Notes: generated from the letters alone by a model not told the origin. A DNA stretch of 20,139 bases from JAFDVL01 sp043736395 (GCA_043736395.1 JAYTCQ010000078.1:1-20139); one strand, 5' to 3'; positions 1 through 8,520 are shown, numbered from the stretch's first letter. Numbers and translations are program-made.

Positions 1-90
1 CGTCCTCGCAAAACTCTGGACTATCAGACGCCTTACGAAGTCTATTTCAAAGAACTAGCAAAATTAACCAAAGTTGCACTTACTACTTGA
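1..90 (+). CDS. IS30-family transposase, C-terminal end only
   Basis: The frame is open from the first base and gives 29 residues before TGA. It begins RPRKTLDYQTPYEVY, which matches the conserved end of IS30-family DDE transposases (the N-x-R-P-R-K-x-L-x-x-x-T-P-x-E segment close to the C-terminus). The rest of the enzyme, including the catalytic acidic residues, lies left of the window, so activity cannot be judged. The stop sits only a few bases from the point where the opposite-strand HIT gene becomes recognisable, as expected because IS30 transposase genes run almost to the end of the element. I am fairly sure of the family and cannot say which element it is. Confidence 0.75.
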   Translation, partial: RPRKTLDYQTPYEVYFKELAKLTKVALTT

Positions 91-95
91 ACCTA
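1..95 (+). mobile_element. Right end of an IS30-family insertion sequence
   Basis: The transposase tail is followed within a few bases by sequence that reads as a HIT-family gene on the other strand, so the element must end between about 91 and 97. The segment GTTGCACTTACTACTTGAA at 74-92 resembles the terminal inverted repeats of IS30 elements. The left end and the target duplication are outside the window, so the exact boundary is uncertain. Confidence 0.6.
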
Positions 96-240
96 AGAAA
101 TTGAATTGACCACGCCAAAGGACAAATGATTCTGGATCGGATTCAGGGGGGTTTTTAATGATATGACAAAAGACGCAGCCCGGTGGCTTCTTCTGTGAAG
201 CAACATAATGACTGCGCCAGGGACTCCAGAGAAAATCCAT
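94..240 (-). pseudogene. HIT-family hydrolase/AP4A phosphorylase-like gene, truncated by IS30
   Basis: The frame starts MDFLWSPWRSHYV and continues with the two-cysteine element CVFC and then FVLWRGQFNF. This is the usual N-terminus of bacterial HIT proteins related to Ap4A phosphorylase/hydrolase (L-W-S/A-P-W-R, C-x-F-C, then R-G-x-x-N-F). In intact proteins the next residues lead to the N-L-Y-P-Y segment and the histidine-triad active site. Here the similarity stops after about 48 residues and the frame enters the IS30 end, reaching a stop at 64-66. The catalytic HxHxH motif is therefore missing from this copy. I chose ATG at 240 because family members begin there; a TTG four codons earlier (252) is the alternative. 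The gene starts about 18 bases after the HU/IHF stop and was probably the last cistron of that operon. Its 3' part may survive beyond the element to the left. Confidence 0.75.
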
Positions 241-258
241 CTGCTTACTCAACGAAAA

Positions 259-546
259 TTACGATTCCTCACCAGCATTAATTAATTCTTTCAGTTCTTT
301 ACCAGGCTTAAAATAGGGGACGCTTTTGGCTGGAATATCCACAGGTTCACCTGTTTTCGGATTACGTCCACGACGAGCACCGCGCTGGCGAACGCGAAAA
401 GAACCAAAGCCGCGCAATTCTATTTTTTCGCCTCGATTAAGCGATTGAATAATATTCTTAAAAACTTCGTCTACAATTACTTCAGAATCTTTTTTGGTCA
501 GCTCAGCGGCTCTCGCCACTTCTTCTACTAATTCAGCTTTCGTCAT
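259..546 (-). CDS. HU/IHF-family nucleoid DNA-binding protein
   Basis: This 95-residue protein is full length for the HU/IHF family. It shows the N-terminal helical dimerisation part (MTKAELVEEVA), the core RGFGSFRVRQRGARRGRNP, and the beta-arm tip RNPKTGEPV, where Pro63 is the residue that intercalates into bent DNA. The IPAKSVPYFKPGKELK end is closer to IHF subunits than to classical HU. It would bind and sharply bend DNA as a homo- or heterodimer. The ATG at 546 has a GAGG ribosome site about 9 bases upstream, and the gene starts 31 bases after sppA. In E. coli the IHF beta gene also lies downstream of rpsA, so the context supports an IHF-type name, but subunit assignment outside Proteobacteria is unreliable and I leave the symbol empty. 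Confidence 0.93.
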   Translation of the reverse strand: MTKAELVEEVARAAELTKKDSEVIVDEVFKNIIQSLNRGEKIELRGFGSFRVRQRGARRGRNPKTGEPVDIPAKSVPYFKPGKELKELINAGEES

Positions 547-577
547 CGCTATTACCTCTGTCCATTGTAAAATATTA

Positions 578-1528
578 TTACTGCCACTGATATTTGAATT
601 TCATTGAAGTATCGATCTCGCTAACTTTTCCCGCCCATTCGCTCGGCTTTGACAATAATGTTCCAATTTTCGACAATCCCAGGAAATCAAGTAACGATAA
701 ACCTTCTCGCGGTTCCGGTGGAGTCACAACATTTGGCTCCCCTTTCATTCCGATCAATCCAGCTGTGTACTTCAAAGCATCACGATAGTCACCAATCTGA
801 TCAACTAATCCATTCTCAACAGCCGATACCCCTGTATAAATACGTCCATCAGCTAACGCGCGCAATTTAGCTTCATCAAGCTTTGCCCCCTCTGCACCAC
901 GCCCATTGCGACCTTCTAAAACGACTTTAACAAACTGATCATACAACTCGTTAATGACACCTTGGAAATATTGTCTTTCACGCTCTGTCATTTCTCGCGT
1001 CAAATTTCCTGTATCTTTAAATTCACCACTCTTAAAAACTACCGATTTAACTTTAGCCCATTCTGCTAAATCTTTTAAATTTACCCATTCTGCAATGACG
1101 CCAATGCTACCCGTGACGGTACTGGAATTAGCAAAAATTCGTTCAGCTGGTGCAGAAATATAATATCCCCCCGAAGCTGCAACCGTTCCCATCGAAATTA
1201 CAATTTTCTTTTTCTTTTCGTCCTTGACACGTTTGACTTCACGGTAAATTTCCTCGGAGGCAGTAACCCCACCACCAGGACTATCAATTTTTAAGATGAT
1301 AGCTTTAACCCGAGGATCATCGCCATATTGACGGAGGTGACGGTTCACATTTTTGGCCATTTCTGGTCCAATGACACCTTCAACCGGAATGACAGCGATT
1401 TTATCGCCTCCAAATCCGAAGCTCCCACCATCAGAAAGCGTTAGTGCGCCAAGGATGAGGAGGAAGCTAAACACGCCGAGTGCAAGAACGCCAAAAATAA
1501 TTATCAAGCTTAAATTTTTTCTGGTCAT
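578..1528 (-). CDS. sppA: Signal peptide peptidase SppA, short 36-kDa type
   Basis: This 316-residue membrane-anchored serine protease would degrade leftover signal peptides on the periplasmic side of the inner membrane. Residues 7-30 form one N-terminal membrane anchor. The ClpP-like fold is recognisable from AVIPVEGVIG (45-54), ILKIDSPGGGVTASEEIY (78-95) and MGTVAASGGYYIS (113-125). By family alignment the nucleophile is Ser119 and the general base is Lys171 in SGEFKDTG, a Ser/Lys dyad. ADGRIYTG (226-233) is also conserved. The length fits the single-domain type rather than the duplicated E. coli form. The ATG at 1528 has no clear Shine-Dalgarno; it lies 67 bases after rpsA, and a 15-bp hairpin fills that gap. 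The following HU/IHF gene is close enough to be co-transcribed. Confidence 0.95.
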   Translation of the reverse strand: MTRKNLSLIIIFGVLALGVFSFLLILGALTLSDGGSFGFGGDKIAVIPVEGVIGPEMAKNVNRHLRQYGDDPRVKAIILKIDSPGGGVTASEEIYREVKRVKDEKKKKIVISMGTVAASGGYYISAPAERIFANSSTVTGSIGVIAEWVNLKDLAEWAKVKSVVFKSGEFKDTGNLTREMTERERQYFQGVINELYDQFVKVVLEGRNGRGAEGAKLDEAKLRALADGRIYTGVSAVENGLVDQIGDYRDALKYTAGLIGMKGEPNVVTPPEPREGLSLLDFLGLSKIGTLLSKPSEWAGKVSEIDTSMKFKYQWQ

Positions 1529-1544
1529 CGCCGAAAAGTGAAGA

Positions 1545-1582
1545 GGCTGATAGTTTGAGATATTGCGCTCAAACTATCAGCC
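1545..1582 (-). terminator. Strong hairpin between rpsA and sppA (attenuator or processing site)
   Basis: GGCTGATAGTTTGAG at 1545-1559 is exactly complementary to CTCAAACTATCAGCC at 1568-1582, giving a perfect 15-bp stem with an 8-base loop. It lies 13 bases after the rpsA stop in the direction of transcription. No proper U-run follows (the RNA continues CUCUUCACUUUUCGG), so partial termination, RNase processing or protection of the rpsA 3' end is more likely than full termination. The hairpin itself is certain; its role is inferred. Confidence 0.6.
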
Positions 1583-1595
1583 AGTAATAGAGAAA

Positions 1596-3395
1596 CTACT
1601 CTTTCGTTTCGCCGCCGTCGTCTTCAGCCGGACGGTTAAAATTAAACAGATCACCTAGACTTGCCATTCCGCTATCACTCGTGGTGTAGCTGCGAACGTC
1701 AATGATAGGTTCATCCTTGCCAACAGCACGAACAGAAAGTCCTATTTTCTTGGCTTCAGGATCCATTTTGAGAATCTTAAACTGCAATGCTTGTCCAACC
1801 TGAACTGCATCTTCAGGCTTCTCAACATGATTTTCTGACAGTTCAGAAACGTGGCAGAGTCCTTCGATACCGTCGTCCAATTCAACGAAAGCTCCGAAGT
1901 TGGCAAAGCGTGAAATCTTACCGGAAACAACATCGCCAAGCTTCTTCTCTTCAAAGAAACGATCCCATGAATTTGGCTCAAGATCCTTGATTGAGAGCGA
2001 CAAACGACGGCTTTCGGTATCAATGGCCGTGATGATCGCCTCAACTTCTTGATTTTTCTTGAGAGCTTCAGAAGGATGCTTGATGCGCTTCGTCCACGAA
2101 ATATCAGAGACGTGAACTAAACCATCAATGCCTTCTTCGATTTCAACGAAGGCTCCAAAATCAGTCAGGTTACGAACTTTACCGGTGACACGAGTTCCGA
2201 CCGCATAACGTTCCTGCAAGGTATCCCACGGATTGATTTCAATCTGTTTGATACCAAGACTAATGCGGCGATTGTTAGTGTCAATTTCAAGAACGACTGC
2301 TTCAATTTCCTGTCCCGTATTAAGCATTTTGGAAGGATGCTTGACGCGCTTCGACCAGCTCATTTCGGAAACATGAACTAAACCTTCGACACCATTTTCA
2401 AGCTCCACAAAAGCACCGTAATCGGTAAGTGAAACGACTTTGCCTGAAACGCGCGTGCCGATGGCGTAGCGTTCAGTAACTGTTGCCCACGGATCAGGAA
2501 TAAGCTGTTTATAGCCTAAACTGACACGTTCACGATCACGATCAAACTTGAGAATCTTGACTTGAATCTTATCGCCGACTTTGAACAGCTCCGAAGGATT
2601 CTGAATCCGTCCCCACGACATATCAGTGATATGCAGTAAGCCATCAAGTCCGCCAAGATCAATAAAGATTCCGTATTCAGTAATATTCTTGACTTCGCCT
2701 TCGACGATAATGCCCTCTTCAAGATGCTTGAGAGTTTCGTCCTTCTTGCCTGCGATTTGCGCATCAAGCAAGGCTTTACGCGAAAGAACAATATTGCTGC
2801 GTTTTTTATTGACTTTAAGGACTAGGAATTCCATGTCCTTGTTGCGATAAATATCTAAGTTACGAACCGGACGAACGTCTACCTGGCTGCCAGGCAAAAA
2901 GGCCTGGATACCACCGATGTCGACGCGTAAGCCGCCTTTGATTCGATCTGTAACGCGACCAATGATCGTGACATTGTCACGATGAGCATTTTCGATCAAA
3001 TCCCACGTTTGCATCCGAACAGCATCAGCGCGTGAAAGCTCGACGTATCCGTCGTGATTTTCCAGTTGTTTGACCAGTACATCAACTTCGTCGCCGACTT
3101 TGATGGAAAGTTCATCGCCGCCGTCTTTAAATTCACTGATACGAACAATTCCTTCTGATTTAAAGCCTACGTTGATGATGACGTCCTGACCGGTGATTTT
3201 CACGACGGTTCCCTTGACGACTTCACCTTCGCTGACTTCCAGCTGGCTAGATTTTTCGTGTTGATCGAGAATTGCGCCAAAATCCACATCACCGTAATCA
3301 TCGGCGTCTGGAACATCGGGCGTAACAGTTTGGGTTGGTTCTAAAGCTTCCGCTTGACCGGTGGAAGCGATTTGGTTATTGGTTTCAGTTGACAT
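1596..3395 (-). CDS. rpsA: 30S ribosomal protein S1
   Basis: This 599-residue protein has six S1 (OB-fold) RNA-binding repeats at about residues 55-122, 140-206, 227-296, 312-383, 399-470 and 486-556. Repeats 3-6 carry the typical signature (for example YGAFVELENGVEGLVHVSEMSW), while repeats 1 and 2 are divergent, as in other S1 proteins where they dock on the ribosome. An acidic N-terminal extension of about 50 residues and a C-terminal tail ending EDDGGETKE flank the repeats. The protein helps the 30S subunit hold and unwind mRNA. The ATG at 3395 has GGAGG at 3409-3413, slightly far upstream (13 bases). A small hairpin (GAGGC/GCCTC, 3424-3437) lies in the leader and could take part in autoregulation, which is only a guess from E. 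coli. The ispH stop is 122 bases upstream. Confidence 0.97.
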   Translation of the reverse strand: MSTETNNQIASTGQAEALEPTQTVTPDVPDADDYGDVDFGAILDQHEKSSQLEVSEGEVVKGTVVKITGQDVIINVGFKSEGIVRISEFKDGGDELSIKVGDEVDVLVKQLENHDGYVELSRADAVRMQTWDLIENAHRDNVTIIGRVTDRIKGGLRVDIGGIQAFLPGSQVDVRPVRNLDIYRNKDMEFLVLKVNKKRSNIVLSRKALLDAQIAGKKDETLKHLEEGIIVEGEVKNITEYGIFIDLGGLDGLLHITDMSWGRIQNPSELFKVGDKIQVKILKFDRDRERVSLGYKQLIPDPWATVTERYAIGTRVSGKVVSLTDYGAFVELENGVEGLVHVSEMSWSKRVKHPSKMLNTGQEIEAVVLEIDTNNRRISLGIKQIEINPWDTLQERYAVGTRVTGKVRNLTDFGAFVEIEEGIDGLVHVSDISWTKRIKHPSEALKKNQEVEAIITAIDTESRRLSLSIKDLEPNSWDRFFEEKKLGDVVSGKISRFANFGAFVELDDGIEGLCHVSELSENHVEKPEDAVQVGQALQFKILKMDPEAKKIGLSVRAVGKDEPIIDVRSYTTSDSGMASLGDLFNFNRPAEDDGGETKE

Positions 3396-3517
3396 TGAAA
3401 AAAGGATTCCTCCAAAAAGATTCGAGGCGCCTGCCTCATATCACAAATTTGCAAACAAACATTTCGTCGAGTTTGTTAATTAGCCTGAGTGGATTTATCT
3501 CGTGAATAAATAACAAT

Positions 3518-4387
3518 CTAGTCTAACGCTAACTCCGACTCTAATTCCGTTTCGAGAGATTGTAGTCGCTTGACAACACGTTGGATCATCCAATCCGGCG
3601 TCGAAGCTCCCGCACTGACTCCAACGCGCTTCACTCCGCGCAAGTCAGCAGGATTTATCTCACTCTCAGTTTCAATTAAAGTCGCTTGTGGACATAAACT
3701 TTTGGCGGTCTCAACCAGTTTCGTACTGTTGGCACTATGCTTTCCGCCGATCACATAAATATAATCAACTTCCGCAGCCAGGCGTCGAATAGCAGATTGA
3801 TTTTCCTCGGTCGCATCACAAATTGTTTCTGCGATTTTTACCTCGCTGGCCTTTTGCCGAATAATATCAATCACTGCCTGGTATTTCTGTGGACTAATCG
3901 TAGTCTGCGCCAGTACTCCAGCTCGTTCCATTAACGGCAATTCCTGCGCTTCTTCAATCGTTTTCACGACGTGCGCCTGATCGTTAATGTAGCCAAGAAT
4001 ACCAACGATTTCAGGATGCTTGCGATCACCGACAATAATGACTTCATAGCCCGCTTCAAATAACTCAACAGCCTTGCGCTGAGAATAATGCACATACGGG
4101 CAAGTGCCATCCATCACGCGCAACCCACTGGCTTTCAAATCTTCGTACACCTGAGGCGCAGCTCCATGGGCTCGAATAATGGCAATGCCTTCGCTCGGAT
4201 GCTTATTCTCACTCGCTAACCTGATGCCATCAGATTCAAGCCGCTCAATTTCCTGCGTATTATGAATAATGGGGCCGAGCGTAACGACAGGCAATCCATT
4301 CGATTTTTCAAGCGCACGATAAGCGAGGTCTACGGCGCGCTTAACGCCCATACAAAACCCCAGACTTTCGGCTAAAACAATTTCCAT
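3518..4387 (-). CDS. ispH: 4-hydroxy-3-methylbut-2-enyl diphosphate reductase
   Basis: This is the last enzyme of the non-mevalonate (MEP) isoprenoid pathway. It reduces HMBPP to IPP and DMAPP with a [4Fe-4S] cluster in the cytoplasm. At 289 residues it has normal length. The three cluster cysteines are Cys12 (GFCMGVKRA), Cys96 (DGTCPYVH) and Cys190 (TICDATEENQ). Substrate-binding histidines are His42 (IIHNTQ), His74 (IRAHGA) and His124 (RKHPE, followed by the proton-relay Glu126). The SANSTKL and SAGASTPDWMI segments are also conserved. ispH next to rpsA is a common bacterial neighbourhood. No clear ribosome site precedes the ATG at 4387. The enzyme also feeds undecaprenyl phosphate synthesis, which the membrane glycosyltransferases nearby would need, but that link is general and not evidence of coupling. 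Confidence 0.96.
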   Translation of the reverse strand: MEIVLAESLGFCMGVKRAVDLAYRALEKSNGLPVVTLGPIIHNTQEIERLESDGIRLASENKHPSEGIAIIRAHGAAPQVYEDLKASGLRVMDGTCPYVHYSQRKAVELFEAGYEVIIVGDRKHPEIVGILGYINDQAHVVKTIEEAQELPLMERAGVLAQTTISPQKYQAVIDIIRQKASEVKIAETICDATEENQSAIRRLAAEVDYIYVIGGKHSANSTKLVETAKSLCPQATLIETESEINPADLRGVKRVGVSAGASTPDWMIQRVVKRLQSLETELESELALD

Positions 4388-4736
4388 TTAGTAATGCAAA
4401 ATCAGCGAATCCAAATCGCAACGCGTATCTTACCCCTGAAGGCCTCTAAATTGCCAGTCAAATAGCTCAGAATCTTAAAGATAAATTGGAAAGTCAGTAA
4501 ACAGAGCATCAATGGACGGTCGAACTGACAGGGAGGGTAAAACCGTTATTTCGTGCAGCATCAACTAATTACATCCTACAACAAGATAAGAAAAATCGAA
4601 TGTAATTGTTCTCGCGTGCCTTGTCAAGCTATAAGATCAGTGAATCGTTATGCTTAGAGCTCATTAATTGATACCACCATCAAGTCATTACTCTCGAAAT
4701 TATTTAGAGATTTATTCAACTTTATTTCTGTACAGC
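4388..4736. other. Intergenic region between the GT-C cluster and ispH
   Basis: No convincing gene is visible in these 349 bases on either strand; all frames are broken by stops. The region must hold the 3' end of the GT-C transcript and probably the ispH promoter, but I could not identify either with confidence. An 8-bp inverted repeat (AATTACAT at 4567-4574 and ATGTAATT at 4600-4607) is too weak and widely spaced to interpret. This is also where base composition changes from the housekeeping block to the AT-richer cluster. Confidence 0.5.
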
Positions 4737-6494
4737 TTACCGGCTGTCATCTGAATTCGTTTTTTGATATTCCTGCCACCAGACTTCCATCTCTTGTAAA
4801 GACTCACGCTTCGACGAATCGCCTAGATCAAACACTCGAAAACTTGGGGACGTATTGGTTTCGCAAATAATTTTGTATTTATCAGGGGCTACATCAAAAG
4901 GCGTTTTATCCTCAGGCGTCAGTAAAGCCAAAAAACGAATTTCCGCTTGACGCCAATAATTCCAAGTATCTTCATTAAGATCGCTTGAAGAAGAGAGGTG
5001 ATTTGTAGTCAAAAAAACTTTGGCGGGATTATTAGAAACGATGATACTTCCAATAGGCAATTTTTCGCGTAACCAATTACATATCTTATCCTGATAGATT
5101 CCAGATTTTATCCAAACGATTGACTGCGGTTGGGTTCTCAATAAATTTATGTAACGGACATGTTCCAAGATGAAAAAAAAGGCAAAACAGAAAAGTGAAA
5201 TCCGAGCAATCATAAACGTATCAATATCTTTTCCCGACCGATCCATCACCCAACTTGAAATATTTTTAAGACCACTTATCCAGTAACAAATCATAAAAGG
5301 CGAAAGCGGCAGGATGAAACGAAAGGTGCTCCAAGGCCAAATCAAGACGCAACCAAATGTTAAGACAACTAGGATTTCAGCTGAAGTTACCCGTTCTCTA
5401 CATTGAACGGTAAATCCTATCAACATAATTAGAGAAAAAATAAGAGAAATTATAACCGCCTGCTTTGCAAAAGGTACTTTTTTGTATACATCCCCGATCC
5501 CACTTCCTAGTCCCAAAACTTCTTCACCGCTTCTCGCTTCAGTTCTTAAAGTTGAGGGAAGCAACACTGCGAGTACATCTCTCTCTATAATTGCTTGAAA
5601 ATTCCCGTTAATGCGATCCATATAGTCGGCTCTAGTCGCAATTCCGTTCTCTTTCACCCCAGCTACCCTCATAGTAACTTGGTCAAAATAGCTATAAATA
5701 ATATTCCCGCCATGGTTCGATCTTAACGCAAAATTCGGATATGCGATTTTGCAATAGACCACCCAGGGAACAACCAAAACCCCAACTCCAACAGCAAAAA
5801 ATACAGCACGTTGCCAGCTCGCTCGCTGCCAAAGTTGAATCGCCACAGCAATAACCAGAGTTAACCCCAACGACCGTGTATAAAAACCAGCAGTCGCTAA
5901 ACCAATCACAATACCGATCGTAGAGAACCTTACTTCTTTATTTTTGATGGAACTTTCTAATTTCACAACCGCCCAGAACTGAAAACAAGTAAAGACGCAT
6001 TCCGACATCACCGATGAAGTAGCTAAAAAAACGTACGCTGGGAGCAAAGAAATCATTATTGCAGCTAACCAGCATATTAATGTGGGGAAATCTTTTAGCT
6101 TCCGACAATAAATAAAAGTTCCAAGCCCAACGAAATTCATCGCCGCGACCGAAATCCCTTTTAGTAACCATAGCTCTTCTGTTTTTAGTGAAAATACTTT
6201 AAGTAGAATTGCTAACAAGAATGGGAATCCCGGTGGATAATTCGGTTGAATTCCCTGAATAGGTGAGCTTATTAATTGATAGCTGCCCTGCTCCGCGATT
6301 GATCTGGCTAACACTATATACCAGGCATCATCGCTAAACTGCCCTACGACATGATCTACCCTCAGAAAATAAATTGTATTTACTCCAATAACTGTCAATA
6401 AAGTTATTACCGGAGCCATACTTAGCCATCTAATAGCCCCAGCTTTCTTTATGATATTAGGGGTTTCTGTTATTGATTCTATTATAGCGGACAT
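4737..6494 (-). CDS. GT-C-type polytopic membrane glycosyltransferase, paralogue 3
   Basis: This 585-residue membrane protein has about 11 hydrophobic segments followed by a soluble tail of about 130 residues. The first extracytoplasmic loop has QFSDDAWYIVLARSIAE; the acidic pair Asp55-Asp56 is where GT-C enzymes (PMT/ArnT/GT39-like) keep the catalytic or metal-binding Asp. PNYPPGFPFLLA follows at 84-95. The family transfers sugars from polyprenyl-phosphate donors on the periplasmic face. It shares long near-identical motifs with two other genes of the cluster: SSPIQGIQP, SSVMSECVFTCFQ, the NHGGNI motif, EEVLGLGSG, and WPWSTFRFILPLSPF. The tail contains DTWNYWRQAEIRFL and a closing DLGDSSKRES segment. 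Start ATG 6494 has a GAGG ribosome site about 7 bases upstream. It lies 40 bases after the ligase-like gene and is last in the probable operon. The fold is a confident call; sugar and acceptor are unknown. Confidence 0.8.
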   Translation of the reverse strand: MSAIIESITETPNIIKKAGAIRWLSMAPVITLLTVIGVNTIYFLRVDHVVGQFSDDAWYIVLARSIAEQGSYQLISSPIQGIQPNYPPGFPFLLAILLKVFSLKTEELWLLKGISVAAMNFVGLGTFIYCRKLKDFPTLICWLAAIMISLLPAYVFLATSSVMSECVFTCFQFWAVVKLESSIKNKEVRFSTIGIVIGLATAGFYTRSLGLTLVIAVAIQLWQRASWQRAVFFAVGVGVLVVPWVVYCKIAYPNFALRSNHGGNIIYSYFDQVTMRVAGVKENGIATRADYMDRINGNFQAIIERDVLAVLLPSTLRTEARSGEEVLGLGSGIGDVYKKVPFAKQAVIISLIFSLIMLIGFTVQCRERVTSAEILVVLTFGCVLIWPWSTFRFILPLSPFMICYWISGLKNISSWVMDRSGKDIDTFMIARISLFCFAFFFILEHVRYINLLRTQPQSIVWIKSGIYQDKICNWLREKLPIGSIIVSNNPAKVFLTTNHLSSSSDLNEDTWNYWRQAEIRFLALLTPEDKTPFDVAPDKYKIICETNTSPSFRVFDLGDSSKRESLQEMEVWWQEYQKTNSDDSR

Positions 6495-6534
6495 TAAAAA
6501 CCTCGGCGGGACAAGAAATAAATTACTTCTTACT

Positions 6535-8520
6535 TTAATTCCTGGTAACTGGCAAAGCGGAATAGTTTTGTTTTTTATACCCCAACTCGGCTGTCCGATT
6601 AACCCTCATCACGCCCCAAAGTGGGCCGAGTCTGTTTGCAAGAGCTAGATATTTATTCGCATTGAATGACTCTGTCTCCCACAACATTTCAGCAGCATCT
6701 GTAAATTGACGATTTATATTTCTGGCGTCATTTATCATTACCTCAGCAGTCTGATTTTTATTTGCTTGCTTGAGAAGATGAGAATAAATAACACGGAGAA
6801 ACACTGATGAAGGCGTGAGCTTTAGTCCCCGCTGAAGAGTGGCTTCCGCTTGCTCCCATTTTCCAAGGCGTGTTTGAGCCAATGCTAACGTTTGGAATAT
6901 AGTTACATCATTGATTCCCATATCTAATGCAGATTCAAGTAGCGGTACCGCCTTTTCAGGTTCCCTGGTTCGATAATATAAACTTCCCAACTTGAAGCCA
7001 GTAGTAAAATTATAAGGATCAATCCATAAAGCCAATTGGTAGTTATCTCTGGCAATACCCGAAACGTCTTCACCGATTACATCTCCTTGAGCTTCAAAGT
7101 ATTGACTTAGGAAGACCTGTCCACTCCGAAAGCAACAAAGCGATAAACAAACCATAGCAAAATACGGAACCCATTGTTGATAATTCCTTGGCGGCATTGC
7201 TACGATTGGTCCCGAGGAAGAAGTTATCGAAATAAGGAGGAAAAATGCGAGACCACAAGGAATCCATCGGAAAGAAAAGCTACTAAAATTCGAGCTTATT
7301 AAAAAGGCGACTCCCCCACTAATAACAACACTTGAAACCAACCTGGTTCGTATACTCCATAAGTACACTGCCAAGCGAAATAATATCGCAATAAGAATTA
7401 ACCCACCTACCAGTCCTAACTCACCAAACACCTGAAAAAATTCATTGTGTGTTCTAAAATTAGTGGCACCTCCATCTGATTGATCTGAAGTGAATGATGC
7501 TGACACTAGATTAGATGGTAAATACGATTGTCCGTTTACCAAAGTGCGATAATTTATATACTCTGCTTTATAAGCGCCACCGCCTACACCTAAAAAGGGA
7601 TGCTCAATTAACATTTCCAGCGCAATCCCCCATAAAAGAAATCGTCCGGTAGCACTACTTTTTAATATATCTTTGTCCACTATTTTCTGAGCTAAGACCT
7701 CTGTACCTGTACGTCCGTATAGCTTTGAGGGTAAGTTGGTTTGAAGCGCATAGGAAAATATTATCGCAAAAACCAAGATTAAAGCTCGCAGCATAAATCT
7801 TGGTCTGAACCATCCAGCCAGTACATAAATAACTATTATTCCAATTGAACCTATTAAAGCCAGTAATGGTGTGCGCTGATAACTAGACACGCTCGCCATG
7901 ATGCAAATTATTGAAACAATCAGACTCGCAACAATTATCTGCTTACGACGTGAACTCAAAAACACAATCCAAAAAATCGGTATCAGCGTTACTAGTATTT
8001 CAGTTTCTACTCCGATATTTTTATACAGTGATGTATTTCCTGGTGGATCACCTTCGACCATCGCATACCCAATTAGCTTGAACGCAGCCATTAATCCCGC
8101 CGTTACCATTAGCATGGAAGCCAAACCAATTTTTGAGCGACGACGCAAACATGCTGACGCCAACAATATAAGTACAGAATAATCCAGCCAGATCACACTT
8201 TGATCCAGAGTCGCTCCAATGCTGGAAGTCCATATCAACGAACAGGCTGTCCACAAGGTAAATAAGCAAACAAAAGACTGTACGCTACCAAGTTTAGGAA
8301 CTCTAATCAGATTTCTGGACTGATAGCATATTCCAACAATTAAGGTAACAAAAAGGTATATCGTCGTGACCAATTCATGAGTTTCTTCACCGTCATGGGT
8401 TAATGAAGTAATATATGGAATAAGGCTAGGGGTTACTAACGTCAGCGGGAATATCACCAACAATCGTTCAAGAATTGTATACCTACGCCAGTGAAGTATA
8501 AAATGTTTGGTTAATGTCAT
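6535..8520 (-). CDS. O-antigen ligase/PglL-like membrane protein with C-terminal TPRs
   Basis: This 661-residue protein has about 11-12 membrane segments in residues 15-470 and a soluble C-terminal part with TPR-like helices (about 490-610, for example PEKAVPLLESALDMGINDVT and GKWEQAEATLQRGLKLTP). The large periplasmic loop has the Wzy_C/WaaL-type pattern: SSATGRFLLWGIALEML (Arg293), HPFLGVGGGAY (307-317) and RTHNEFFQVFGELGLVGG, with His358 in the H-N-E-x-x-Q motif. Family members join undecaprenyl-linked glycans to lipid A core, to other repeats, or to protein (PglL/PilO). TPR-tailed forms are common outside Proteobacteria, and their acceptors are mostly unknown. The gene sits between GT-C paralogues 2 and 3 with gaps of 56 and 40 bases, suggesting joint transcription. 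Its position downstream of a pilin gene makes pilin a candidate acceptor, which is inference. No clear ribosome site precedes ATG 8520. Confidence 0.8.
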   Translation of the reverse strand: MTLTKHFILHWRRYTILERLLVIFPLTLVTPSLIPYITSLTHDGEETHELVTTIYLFVTLIVGICYQSRNLIRVPKLGSVQSFVCLFTLWTACSLIWTSSIGATLDQSVIWLDYSVLILLASACLRRRSKIGLASMLMVTAGLMAAFKLIGYAMVEGDPPGNTSLYKNIGVETEILVTLIPIFWIVFLSSRRKQIIVASLIVSIICIMASVSSYQRTPLLALIGSIGIIVIYVLAGWFRPRFMLRALILVFAIIFSYALQTNLPSKLYGRTGTEVLAQKIVDKDILKSSATGRFLLWGIALEMLIEHPFLGVGGGAYKAEYINYRTLVNGQSYLPSNLVSASFTSDQSDGGATNFRTHNEFFQVFGELGLVGGLILIAILFRLAVYLWSIRTRLVSSVVISGGVAFLISSNFSSFSFRWIPCGLAFFLLISITSSSGPIVAMPPRNYQQWVPYFAMVCLSLCCFRSGQVFLSQYFEAQGDVIGEDVSGIARDNYQLALWIDPYNFTTGFKLGSLYYRTREPEKAVPLLESALDMGINDVTIFQTLALAQTRLGKWEQAEATLQRGLKLTPSSVFLRVIYSHLLKQANKNQTAEVMINDARNINRQFTDAAEMLWETESFNANKYLALANRLGPLWGVMRVNRTAELGYKKQNYSALPVTRN

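Noticed and set aside
1742..2044. 100-codon second frame inside rpsA
   Set aside because: Fully inside the S1 repeats on the same strand; no independent start signals.
4567..4607. AATTACAT/ATGTAATT inverted repeat as an operator
   Set aside because: 8 bases with a 25-base gap in AT-rich DNA is expected by chance.
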